Below are positions 11,641-22,480 of a stretch of DNA of 64,000 bases, one piece after another. The notes below the pieces were generated by a model. It worked only from the letters and a program-made list of their open reading frames with translations. It had not been told where the DNA came from and did not search any database. Origin of the DNA: Endothia cerciana (taxonomy: Eukaryota; Ascomycota; Sordariomycetes; Diaporthales; Cryphonectriaceae); assembly GCA_026119935.1 (NCBI GenBank), contig JALRMH010000019.1:1-64000 (forward strand). Reading direction: 5' to 3'. The stretch's first letter is position 1; each line of letters begins with the position of its first letter. A program made the position numbers and the translations under genes.

Positions 11641-13836
11641 AATAATCATTGCATGGCGACGGCGTTACACATGATTTCCGCATTTTCGCGATTGGGGGGT
11701 TTTCTTGTCCTATTAGGGTGGGGCAGCCCAGGGTGTCACTATATACCTCGGTCGAGGCGGCGACCTCTGGATTATCAACTCAACTTTATGGCGTCCTGGT
11801 CCCATGGGGGAATACACGAATCACTACTTTATCGTGCCTGGAGGCTTTCTTGTGTTTTTTTTTTTTTTTTTTTTTTTTGGATATCGGACCAACTTACCTT
11901 TTATACGTCTTCCGTCTCCATACGGTAACATTTACTCGAGTCATGGAGCTCTATACGGAAAGGGCAGAGGCATGCTCTCGGCTTGCCCACCCACCACATG
12001 TCATTGTTGACTTCTTTACCCGTCCCCTTTGTTATCGTCCTGGAGACTGCAACAACTCATCTTGAGGACAGAGATCATTTCTTGCGGTCTGTCACTACCA
12101 CCTACCGATGGGTCATGTTGGACTTGACAGCAGGTCAATATGCGATCGAAAGGTCGTGAGGGGAGATGACTGGGAGAACGCAGGTGACTGATGGAGCAAA
12201 TGCCCAAGTAATGAATGAACGATGGTGTGAGGAGGAATACCTGATGCGGCATCATATTACACGATCGCACGTATTGCCATGCAAGTGGCAGAGAAGAAGG
12301 AGCAGGAAACAAAGGAGGAAAAAATAAAACCAAAACGGTGAAAGATTTTTTTCTTTTTTTTTTGGTCACGGTGGAATGGTAGTTTCAAGGTCTTGGGGAG
12401 TGACACTCGCTAGCCTGCAAAAGAAACTGTTGATCGTTCGCCGCCAAATGACGTTCTTCTTCTTTCCATCCTGTACGTGAGTGGATTCCTATGTGCCCAC
12501 TGCCCTTTCTGTATTTTCCCGTACGAAGCCTCTTCTTTTCAGGGATTAGTTCTGGTCCGACCACAATCATGATCGGGCCAAGGCAGAACTATAGCTAGTT
12601 CCCTGTCTTGTATGTCCCCATGGCCATCTTCTGGCCCCCCCTCTTCAGTTATATGTGATCTGCCAAGCATCTATGCTCAGCTCCTCTCTATCTGCATTAC
12701 ATCTTTTTACCCTGAGCCATCCGGTCTCTTGAGCGTCTCCGCACTTTACTGCCAACGTACTCAATGTCGATACCGAGAAAGTGCTCTGAGCAGACCAGCT
12801 GTATGTCTAAGCCGTATTATGGATAGCAGCACTTTCTGACTGGTCCCTCTGTGAACCTCCAAGTGGAGGGCCCTTGACTAGATACCTCCAGATCCTCTGA
12901 GAGGCCGGAGAGGTTCGGGCCAGGGGGAGGTATTGCCTCAGCCGCAGGCACCAGGCTTCGAAGTTTAATTACAAAGCCTTCCTCTAGCAGAAGCAATCAG
13001 AACAAGGTGCAGCAGTAGGACCAGCAACCTTCCCTCTTGCAAGAGGGGAGTAAAAGTGTCCGATGTATCTCGACTCGAATAGTGCAAGGGCATTACCAAT
13101 GAGGTCTCAATCAGCTTGGAACAGTGGGAACTCAGCTCTGCGAGTGCCTCATGGGAATGGGCGAGGGGGGAAGCAGAAGAAGACTAGAGCTTGTTTGTGA
13201 CTGACTATATACACATGAAGAAGACGCATGGTGGAAAGGAGAAAGGGTGGTGAGGCTGGAGCCGAGGCTGGAGCCGAGGCTGGAGCCGAGGCTGGAGCCG
13301 AGGCTGGCTCCTTACGACCTTGGGGACCTTTAGACCTTGAGCCCTGAAGACTCTGATATATTCAAGGTATCACAAGCCAAGAAGAGGAAGAGAAGGGTAC
13401 TTTGTACCATGCATCTGCTGAGTCGTTGGCCGGGAGGCAAGAGGGCAAGGGCTAATTATGCGCCTACCCGACTAATCACAGCCAGGCATTGTCGCCCTTC
13501 CTTTCAAAGAGTTTTTCCATCTCGTCTTGATATCGTCGGCCTACTGCGGCCCTACCGACCATCCGGAAGGTTCCTTCATCGATGCCTAATAAGATGTTGA
13601 GCGGGGATCTGTTGCCATCCAAGCTTCTTCCACTGCAGCACAAACTGAAATTTCGGCATCAACCTTCTTCCAACTCTCTTCTTCCACTTCTGTCCCGGAA
13701 GAAGATAAAACCATCTGGGAAGCACAACGTCCACACTGAGGTCGGCTCCTTGGTAGAACCTGCAGACAACCAGACAACAAGGTAACATCCAGACAACCTG
13801 CTTTCTTCATAATTCCCGTCAACCTGCACTCCAAAT
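11641..13836. other. 2.2-kb intergenic region
   Basis: No supported gene. It contains a T24 run at 11855-11878, a T-rich stretch near 12349-12363, a 16-nt perfect palindrome CCCTCTTGCAAGAGGG at 13032-13047 and a 12-bp tandem repeat at 13252-13307. The first few hundred bases are probably the 3' UTR of the Stb3-like gene and the last few hundred the leader of the next gene. Confidence 0.55.
13252..13307. repeat. tandem repeat of a 12-bp unit (GAGGCTGGAGCC)
   Basis: 4.7 exact copies of GAGGCTGGAGCC. The period is a multiple of three, but no supported gene covers it. Confidence 0.95.
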
Positions 13837-15813
13837 ATGGAGCAAGCATCCCAGCACCCCTATTTCGAGGAGCACATCGTGAACCTCCGAAAGCTCGGTC
13901 TCGACTGGACCAAGCCCCCCCCCAAGCCAGAGAAACCACAGGTTGCCTCGCCTCCCCACCCCGTCCCCTGCTCATCTCGCGGACCCAAGCACCCTCGCCC
14001 TTCCGAGCCCAAGGAGCCTGCCTGGTCCGACGAGAGCGAGTCGGGGATGTTTGTTCGAAACGCCGTCGGCCCAGTTGCGGCCAAGAACAAGACGGTGTCG
14101 GGCAATGAGAGCGTTGACGCGGAGGCTTTCAAGGACCTCGGTCTGAAGATCGGTGAGAAGGCCGGTAAGCAGGATGTTTTTACGCCCTGGAAGTTCTTGC
14201 TGCGCTACTGCGAGCTGTACGTCGTCAAAGCCAACACCCCGATCGTCGAGCCGTACTTCGCCGACTACGAGAGCTTGTTCAACAGCCAGGACTGGGACTT
14301 CTTCTATCTCTACGAGCCCGAGGACCTCACCGAGGACGCGATCCTGTTCGTCCCGACCGTCCAGCTTGAGGCTTACCTCCGCCTCATCAACACGGAACAC
14401 AGCATAGCCCTGAAGATCCCCGAGGGTGTCGACGAGGCCAAGTTCTTCTGCCGTTTCGGCTGCCTGTCAACCCCTCAGCCTCGCTACCTGGGTCGAACTG
14501 CCGGTACTGAGTCCTACAAGAAGCTGGTCCGCAGCATTCCCCTGCCTGATCCCCAGGATAGTCTGAAGGGGGCCACCGGCGTTGAGCGAGACGAGTTTGC
14601 GACTATGCTGAGGCAGGTCAAGGAGAGCTGGGTCGGCGGCAAGAGCAAGGGCAAGAGCAAGGGTAAGGGCAGATCCAAGCAGAATGCGCTGAAGCGATAC
14701 AAGAACCACAAGGCCTGGGGCCAGATGACGAAGCGTGTCCAGAGATACTTGGGATTACGGGAAAGAAGCGCGTCTGTCGTGAGCCACGCAGGTAAGCTGG
14801 GTATCACGTTAGGCCTATCATGAGCCTTCTAGCTGACGTATTCCATCTAGAGTCCACTGGTCAGGAAGAGCCGGCCAACAAGCTCGTCCTGGATGTCAAT
14901 GCTCCGCCCCCGTATGAGCTAGAGGATGTCGTATTCATCTGTGTCGACGTCGAGACCTATGAGAAGTGTCCCAAGCTGGTGACTGAGGTTGGCTTTGCCA
15001 CCCTGGATACCCGCGACATCCGTGGCATTGCTCCCGGCGAGGGTGCTCAGAACTGGTTCCCTCTGATCCAAGCCCGTCACCTGCGCACCAAGGAGTACAA
15101 GCACTGCAAGAACGAGGTTTACGTGCAAGGCTGTGCCGAAAACTTCCGATTCGGGTGGGTAATCGTCTTAATTTGGCCCTTGCGTGAGTGCGCCATCATA
15201 TAATGTTCCCCGTGCTAACAATGTTACAGGGAGTCTGAGATTGTGAGCATCGACAGCATCGAGAAGGTCTGCACTGAGATCCTGTCGCCCAGGGAGCCCT
15301 CGACTGGCAAGCCTCGCGAGGTGGTCATCGCTGGCCATGATGTTAGTCAGGATACGGAGCTTCTCTTCGCCATTGATGTTGACGTCTACGAGCTGCCCGG
15401 TCTCAAGGAGATTGTTGATAGCCAGCGGATGCAACAACACTTCTCGAAGCTCCTGGATCCTCAGAGTCTGTCTACCATCCTGAGCGGTCTCGGTATCCCC
15501 CACTTCTATCTACACAACGGTGGAAATGACGCAGTCTATACTCTCCAGAGCATGCTTGCCCTGGCCATCCGCAAGCGTCAGGAGAGCCTGGCGCAGGCAC
15601 CCAAGTCTAAGAAGGCGTGAGTATCTCGACCATCCCCTCTCTGATTCAGATCAGCTAATGCCACTGTAACTCTCCAGTCGTAAGGAGCCTGTCGACCCTG
15701 TCATGGACGGTGGGTGGAGCTCTGGTGGCGAGGCCTCTGATGGTGGTCCAGTTCCTCCTCGAATCGATCCCAACGCCAGCCTCAAGACGGCTCTTGATGG
15801 TTGGCACGCTTAA
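13837..15813 (+). CDS. Gfd2/YDR514C-like protein with DEDDh exonuclease-fold domain
   Basis: Four exons (13837-14791, 14851-15154, 15230-15616, 15678-15813) encode 593 aa. Phases agree at all three junctions. After a Pro-rich N-terminus comes a conserved region of unknown role (about residues 105-235, containing FTPWKFLLRYCELYVV). A basic linker follows (GGKSKGKSKGKGRSKQ, residues about 267-283). The C-terminal domain (about 340-540) looks like the Gfd2/YDR514C DEDDh fold: VFICVDVETYE (Asp and Glu of motif I), VIAGHDVSQDTE (motif II Asp) and HNGGNDAVYT (motif III His and Asp). All expected acidic and His positions seem present, so 3'-5' exonuclease activity is possible. Neurospora QIP is a related-fold example from RNA silencing, but I do not claim orthology. 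Substrate unknown. Confidence 0.82.
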
Positions 15814-16226
15814 GTTGCCAACGCGACGCACCAGGGTGAGCAGACCGATGACAACTGGTGGTGAACCTGTTGCCTGGTGCAGTCTCTGCTCTGGAAGGAG
15901 GACATCGGCGCCTCGGAAAGCTTTTTCACTGTCGGGGCAGATTTCAGATGTTTTCCGGAGCAGACCCAAACATTGCCCGGGTAGTGTAAGGCTATTTTGA
16001 GTAGAGAACCTACTTTTCCCTCCATAGTTGACGTGGAGATGATGTCAGATAGACTAGCATTCAGCTAAATCTTTGACCTGACCCATCATGTCCCCTATTT
16101 GCCGCCAAAACCCAATGCCTGGAACGCCATTGCTATGTGTCGTTGTTGATACAGCTTCCATCCGGAATATACACCCGAGACGCAGTCGTCCCCCGTCCAT
16201 CCTCTCTCAAGACGTCTCCATCCTCC
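15814..16226. other. convergent 3' intergenic region
   Basis: 413 nt between the stop codons of two convergent genes. It probably holds both 3' UTRs. No gene seen. Confidence 0.55.
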
Positions 16227-16662
16227 TTACGATGCGTTCTTCTCCAAGAATTCTTTTGCCTCGTTCACCTTCGTCGCCAAATACGGACTTCCGCCTCGAT
16301 CCGGGTGGTTGAGAAGCATGAGCGTGCGGTGTGCCTTCCGGACCTTCTCTTTGGTGACGGCTCGTTCGCTGAGGAAGACCCAGTCAGCTCCAAGTCCTAA
16401 AGGTTTTCAGGGGCATGATTGTACTGACTTGAGCGACAGAATGAGAGATGCCTCCTTCCTGTTCATGCGCGGCTCGAACCCGCCCTTGTAGAAGGCCTGG
16501 CCCATCGCGCCGACGCCACCGCGAGATCTTCGCCATGCGATCATGCCCGCGCGGCCCTGCAGACCCCTAGTCAGTACTGCCTCAGATCACGTAGAACACG
16601 TGCTGACGTACCAAGAATGCGGCGGCGGCAACGCCGGTGCCCCATGCAAGTAAGGAGGCCAT
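16227..16662 (-). CDS. PAM18: mitochondrial import inner-membrane J-protein Pam18/Tim14
   Basis: Three exons (16662-16612, 16556-16429, 16368-16227) encode 106 aa, the usual size of fungal Tim14. Pam18 stimulates the ATPase of mitochondrial Hsp70 (Ssc1) in the presequence-translocase motor; it is anchored in the inner membrane and works with Pam16. Here: a short hydrophobic N-terminal segment, the linker with ALGxAF-like AMGQAFYKGGFEPRM, then a J domain with the invariant HPD in LLNHPDRGGSPYLATKVNEA. The protein stops soon after helix III, as in the family. Divergent from RLP24 across 304 nt. The intron 2 donor GTCAGT restores the Asn codon AA|C. Confidence 0.94.
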
Positions 16663-16966
16663 CTTGTCTGGGGGTGATGTCTGATCTTGAGAGGATGGGG
16701 GTGTGAGTGTGGGCGCCAGCAGATGCGAAGCGCCTTTTCGGGACTTTTGACGTCGGGGCGATGCGGCCTGGCCGCCCGCGGCAGGGGTGCTTATCGACTG
16801 GCCGAGGTGCTATCAGAGCCCACTTTAAATTTTCAGGGCTTCGACCCTGATCTTTTTGGGGGAGGGGGGGAGGGGGGACTTCGGTTTCTCGGTCTCGCCT
16901 CTACGATAGTCTCTACTACCACGAGGATTTGTATTGGGCTCTCGAGCGCAGTTCCCCCCAAACAAG
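16663..16966. promoter_or_regulatory. shared divergent promoter, PAM18 / RLP24
   Basis: 304 nt between two divergent start codons. It contains an RRPE-like site (TGAAAATTTA on the minus strand, 16826-16835) and a G-rich run near 16857-16875. No coding sequence. Confidence 0.6.
16826..16835 (-). promoter_or_regulatory. RRPE-like element (TGAAAATTTA)
   Basis: It matches 9 of 10 positions of the yeast rRNA-processing element TGAAAATTTT. It lies about 130 nt upstream of RLP24, whose yeast counterpart belongs to the ribosome-biogenesis regulon. In yeast Stb3 binds this element. Function here is inferred. Confidence 0.4.
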
Positions 16967-17899
16967 ATGCGGTATGTCTAACTCGCATTGGTGATTGTCC
17001 GGCATGAGGGGTGCCCTACTGACGATCTGATCTGCTCTCTAGTATCGAAACCTGTTACTTCTGGCAAGTCGCCTCGCGCAAACGACCCTCGCGACCACAC
17101 GACTGACAACCACACAGTAGCCGGCCGGCTTACCCTTCTAAGGGTATCACCTTTGTCAGAAACGATGTATGCGTTTCCTGAAATCCATGACTCCGAGGGG
17201 GGGAAGGGGAAGGGAGGAAGCTGACGCTGTAGCGCAGGCCAAGGTCTTCAGGTTTTGCGTACGTCAATGCCGACAGAACGGAGCCCCCGCCGGGGGCAAC
17301 ACGCGACAACGAAGGTGACTGACATCCAGGAAAACCCACAGCGCTCGAAATGCCACAAGAACTTCAAGATGAAGCGCAACCCGCGCAAGCTGAAGTGGAC
17401 CAAGGCCTTCCGCAGGGCGGCCGGCAAGGAGATGACGGTCGACTCGACGCTGGTCTTCGGCGCGCGCCGCAACGTGCCCGTCAAGTACGACCGCGACCTG
17501 GTCAACAAGACGCTCAAGGCCATGGGGCGCATCTCGGAGATCCGGCAGCGCCGCGAGCGCGTCTTCTACAGGCAGCGCATGGCGGGCAAGCGCGCGCAGG
17601 AGCTGCGCGAGGCGCGGAAGCTGGTCGCCGAGCACGAGCACCTGCTCCCCGTCATGCGGGCCAGCGAGAGGAAGAGGCTGGAGGCGGAGGGCGCCGTGGT
17701 GGACGCCGAGGAGGGGAGGAAGAGGAAGAATGTCGCCAAGGTGTTTGGCGGGGAGGTCCGCAGGAGGAGGATCACGACGGACGGCGACGTGGTGGAGGAG
17801 GTCGAGCGGGTCGGGGGCAGGGTGGTCGACGAGGATGGCGGCGACGACGATGCCGAGGACGACGGCTTCGACGAGGACGACGATGTGGACATGGACTGA
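16967..17899 (+). CDS. RLP24: ribosome biogenesis protein Rlp24
   Basis: Five exons (16967-16971, 17043-17063, 17118-17166, 17238-17258, 17342-17899) encode 217 aa. Rlp24 is the L24e-like placeholder in pre-60S particles that recruits the AAA ATPase Drg1/Afg2 and is later exchanged for L24. The L24e zinc site is visible: CYFC near residues 6-9 and CRSKC near 33-37, in the context of YPSKGITFVRND and FKMKRNPRKLKWTKAFRR. The C-terminal half is highly charged and ends in an Asp/Glu-rich tail. The first exon is only ATG plus two bases. Intron 2 uses a GC donor (TG|GCAAGT). All four introns lie in the first 38 codons. The exon set is fixed by exact match to the conserved zinc domain. Confidence 0.93.
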
Positions 17900-18218
17900 T
17901 CCCGACGCGGTGATGCGAGGCATTGCGTTCAGCATGGTGGCGTTTTCGGCGTTCATGGAAAAAGTCAAGGGCACAGCATGGGGCCTCGTTCACAAAATCC
18001 CCGAACCTGAAAATTTTTCTTTTTTTTTTTTTGAGGATATAGAAAACTACAAGAGATACTGCCGAAGTGAATACCATAACTGGCGTCAAGATCGCGATCC
18101 TTGACACCAGCAAGAAGAGCAGCTGGGTCTCGAGGGGTATCATCTGGCTGTGTCTTGTCTGTCTATCTTACGGGGGCCTCTAGGCGTCCTGGGACTCTCC
18201 GAGAACGAACGGCGATGC
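17900..18218. other. convergent 3' intergenic region with an RRPE-like T-rich patch
   Basis: 319 nt between the RLP24 stop and the DUF3602 stop. It holds TGAAAATTTTT at 18008-18018 followed by a T12 run, presumably within 3' UTR sequence. No gene. Confidence 0.55.
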
Positions 18219-18749
18219 TCAGTCCATATCCCGATCATGCTGATGGTATGTCTTCGGCGGCGGTGGCAGGGTCGCCTCTATATCGTGGGCGACTTGCTCC
18301 TCGATCTGCTGCTGTCTGGCATGTGTCCCCGCGGCGCTGTCGTTGGCTGCGGCATCGTCTGTCCAGTTTCCCGCGCCTCCACGGCCGGTGAGCCCTGAGC
18401 GCGGCCTGCCAGCTTGCGACGCACTCACGGCAGCCTTCGTCCTGTCGACGACATCTTCCCTGGCCTGTGACTCTGCAATGGTCGGGGCCTCGGCGAAGTT
18501 GCCCGCCCCGCCACGACCCGACCTGACGTACTGTGGCGTTTCCGGTGCTGGCGCCGGGGTATCTGAAGGGGAGGGCTTCTGTGCTTCAGGGTCCTGCTCC
18601 TCGCGTCAGGCTCGTCGGCCGCGGCATGAGGAAATTTTATGACAGAGCAGACTGACATTGACGCTTTGCACCCTTTCTGCCTCCTGTAGATCCTTCTGGC
18701 TGATGAAATTGCCGGCGCCGCCGCGGCCTACCCTGAGCATGCTTGACAT
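18219..18749 (-). CDS. DUF3602 protein with GRGGAGN(F/W) repeats
   Basis: Two exons (18749-18657 and 18599-18219) encode about 157 aa. The hallmark of this fungal family, the octapeptide GRGGAGNF, occurs three times: residues 8-15, 59-66 and 103-110 (the last as GRGGAGNW). The rest is Ser/Ala/Pro-rich and predicted disordered, ending in a His/Asp-rich tail. Molecular function is unknown. The intron uses donor GTCAGT and an acceptor near GACGCGAG; a second AG three bases on would remove one Glu. The frame is open upstream of the chosen ATG, so an extra 5' exon cannot be excluded. Confidence 0.72.
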
Positions 18750-21700
18750 ATCCCCAGCCGATCCCGAGATCAGATCACCCCGACGGGGTTCTCCTCAGCC
18801 CAGGGACAACCCCGCTGGACAGGTGCGTATGTTGATCCTCCTGTCCCGGAACGTCCGTGTGCAGTCGCTTGAGGCCTTAGCGGAATGACAGAAGTGGACT
18901 TTTCAGGAGCTGGAACTGGACTGTGCCCGATCCTTTCCAAGCCGTGTCAGATGGGGGAGATCCTTTCTTTCCAAATCCCATTCCTTGGTGACACGGAAGG
19001 CTGGCTTGGAATACAGGCCCACAGCCGCCCCCTTTCCACGCCTGGTCCGCCGCACGCCCCGGCTCGCTGGCACGCCTGGCAGCGCTAACTGTGGCGGAAA
19101 ACACGCCAAGGAGACCACCAGGTGGCGGACCGCCTGAGGACGGGTCATTTTCGACCGTCCGCTCGTCTTATCGCGTGGGCAAAATATATCTCACTGAAAC
19201 GCGTGGATGCCCAGTGCCACTTCGGGTGAGCCACAGGACATAGCCGACATCGGCATCCCGGCCAGTTCCCGTCTGACTAAACCTCGAGTGGTCTGCTGAC
19301 AGTGCTAGAGTGCGCTCGCGGCGCGCTATCTACTCCGCCATCCTTCAGAAAGGGGATGTCCGTCCTCCCGCCAGATCCGTTCAGACGAATACACGTAACC
19401 CGACACGATGACAAACTAGTCATGATCACGTTGCCTGGTTTGGCTCGGGCACGAGGCGCACAGGGTTTTTTGGGGGGGGGGGGTGGGTTTGCTTGCTGCT
19501 CACTTCTCAGAGACCCTGGGTCTGGAGGAAGGTAGCGAGGTATCCCTCCCGTCCCCCGGTACTTTGGGCGGTACATATCACTTTCCAAGCAAAACGGCGG
19601 ACCCCACACGGGGCGAGACGCTGAATTTAGGAGCTGAACAGTGAGCTGAACCTCCTCGTGGCTCCTCCGTTTCGAGATTTTGTTGGCCGCGAAGTATCGT
19701 ACGCACACGGGAAGAGCAGCACTGCCCTCCCTCTTTTGAGGGACATGACACGCAATGCTGATCCGGGCCCCTCGGATGCGACACTCGAGAATTAAACGTT
19801 CCGTAGTCCTCGCTGATCAACGGAAACCTGGGAGGCGGGATAACAGAGGGGCAGCAGTTACGCCTTCAGCGCCTGGCCACGCGGTACCTGCTGATCACAG
19901 CTTAGAATGCCACGCAATCCTGCCGCTGAGCCTTCCTGTTCCGTGTCTGCAAGTTTCTGAAGTACAGTACTGCGCATGCAGGCAGCGGTATGTATGACTG
20001 CAGCCAGCAAGCAGAACGTCGTGGGTTTTTCTTTCTCTGGGTTGTTCTAATTCCCCCTTGCCATCCCCCCTCTCAACGTGGCCCAATCCGCCACCCAGGG
20101 CTTCGGTACGGTACCTTGCTGCCGCCAGGCCCCCCGGGAACAATAGACGATGCGGGTCACCTGAGCAGCTGGCCCCGTCGTGGATCACCTCAACGTCATC
20201 TGGCAGCTGGGCGGGCCTGGGCCACTCGATGTCCCACTTGCCATGGCAGACTTGCAGACATCGTGAGGCAGGCATTGGCAGGCCGTCTTCCTGCTGGCGT
20301 GGCTGGCAAGGAGCCCGAGGGGGCATCGTGAAGGGCCACATGGACGTCATAACCTCCATTTGGGCTCTAACCGAGGGCGGCTTGTGCGGTGGGCGCTCCC
20401 TGTAGGGCTGGTCTGTGGAGAGATATTGTGGCAAATAAAAGTACTCAGGGCTCCAGATGAGGGTGATGTATCCTTGTCGAACTTTTGTGAACTCGAAAAT
20501 ACCGATAGTCTGTTCTTACATAGTAGTCTTCTAGGGATACTGGTCGCCGCCGTGTGGACTAAGTAGCCTGCCTACCTCTGCATCTCCGAACGTCCGTCTT
20601 CAGATGAAATTCACCGTGAGGAATAGCCTGCCCCTACCTGCTCCGTATCTTACCTCCTTGCAGTGTTATCAAGACTCGCCTTTACCTCTGCCCATATTCT
20701 TGATGTTTCCCACCCCTGCAGATGCGGTCTGATACGGTAACAGCCTATGCTACCAATAAGTGGTCACGCTCCCCTCCCTCTCTACGGTCACGCCCCTCGA
20801 CTTCTTGCCTCCGTCAAGGGGTACGGAGCACCGCGTCTCCCCATCCCCAAAAGGGGCATTTATGCTGGTGATCTGGCGGCACAGGGGGCCTATGGACTCG
20901 AGGCCACCCGACCTGATCCATGAATCGAAAAGTCCAGACCTCGACTCTATCCCCCCCCCCCCCCTCAGGCCAACCTCTCTTTTTACTTTCCGATGGTGTG
21001 ACGTTGAGTCTCTCTGGTCGAGTCCGTCCTCTGGAAGGATCAGCGTTGACGTTGGGGAAGTCAGCCGCGCATCCGTTACGGAGCAGTTCGAACGCCCTTT
21101 TCGCACTTGTAGCAGACCAGCCCCTCTCGCTCGGGTCGTAAACAGTGTGCACGGGTGAGCAGGTCTAACACAGGATGTATGTACTTCCATCCATCATGGA
21201 CTGCCCTCCCAGGACAGCCAGCTCTCGTCCATCTGCCCAGCGCTAGTGGGGGCCCGGTAGGTGTGCGCGCTGTCATATACTATTGGCTCTGGGAGAGATT
21301 GAGGTGGTAGAGATGGCGGCCACACCCAACAGAGACGCCGCGACAATACTGCAACCTACGGGTCCAGGTCTCTCTGCCTGGACGGCCTGTCAATGCCAGG
21401 TGAATCAGGTGGACCGAGGATGGGCTGCCTGTTTGATTGCCAGCCACGGGAAGGCCCAATGCGAGCCTACTCGACGAGTCTGTCTCAGCGGTAGGCAAAT
21501 ACTTGGAGCAGGGTTCGCGGGCGGAACGGCACCTTGGGGGGGGGGGGGGCTGGCGGTTCGTTTCAAGACCATTCGGTCTCCTGGTCGTCTCGCTGCCTTG
21601 GCTGACCATGGCCCCATCCTAGCTGGGCCGGATGGACGTACTGTAGACACGGTAGACTTGGGCCCCACACGGATCACGGTGCTTTGCGTTGCTGCCCTGG

Positions 21701-22046
21701 TTGTTCCAAGCTGCATGCCCTTCTTCTTGGACCGTTTGGGGGGGCGCCTGGGTGGCTTTGTCCGAAAGTAATGCGTCAAAAACAGCCCGACTGGGTTCGG
21801 AGGTCTAGTGCCTGGGGATCGTGGCTTGCTGTACGCCAGTCGGCTGAGACTTTGGCTGCAGGCCATGTCTGGCCTGTTGGAGGCAGGCATCCTCCTGTCT
21901 GCAGCTGCAATCGGTTTATCCCAAGTTCGGTGCGGTTAACCATCGGGAATTTGGGCGCCCGGTGTGTTGGATTAATGCCCACGGCAAAGTTCCCTTGCCC
22001 AGGTGGTAGTTAGGCGCTGCTGCTTGCTGACTGGCTGACTGGCTGG

Positions 22047-22075
22047 CTGACTGACTGACTGACTGACTGACTGAC
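22047..22075. repeat. (CTGA)n microsatellite
   Basis: About seven copies of CTGA, preceded by interrupted CTGG/CTGA units from about 22027. Confidence 0.9.
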
Positions 22076-22458
22076 GAGCACGTTTGTGATTGTTTGGAGC
22101 AAACAGACACCATCTCGGTTCTCGCCAGTCATGATGCATAGCAGACAAGACCCCCCAAAATTATCTGGGTCTCCATTATTTGGCCAGATCGAGGAATGGG
22201 TAGCCCTGGTATCCCGTCACCGGTATCTCGAGCATTCCTCCACTTTGCGAAACCTGAGGTCGAACTGCATCCCATCAGCCATTGGCCGACGTCTGCATAA
22301 CCACGCTTCGAGTTTCGATTGGCAACTAGGATGACAGCAGCTTTATTGTGTATAGCTGGTATGACATGGTACGCTACAGGCCACTATGTAATCTGTACAG
22401 TGGGGATGGACACAGTGACATCTCTTAGATGTGTCTGATGTATCGTAGCTCAGCCCAG

Positions 22459-22480
22459 ATCGATTCGATTCGATTCGATT
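22459..22480. repeat. (GATTC)n repeat
   Basis: Four consecutive GATTC/ATTCG units in intergenic DNA. Confidence 0.9.
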
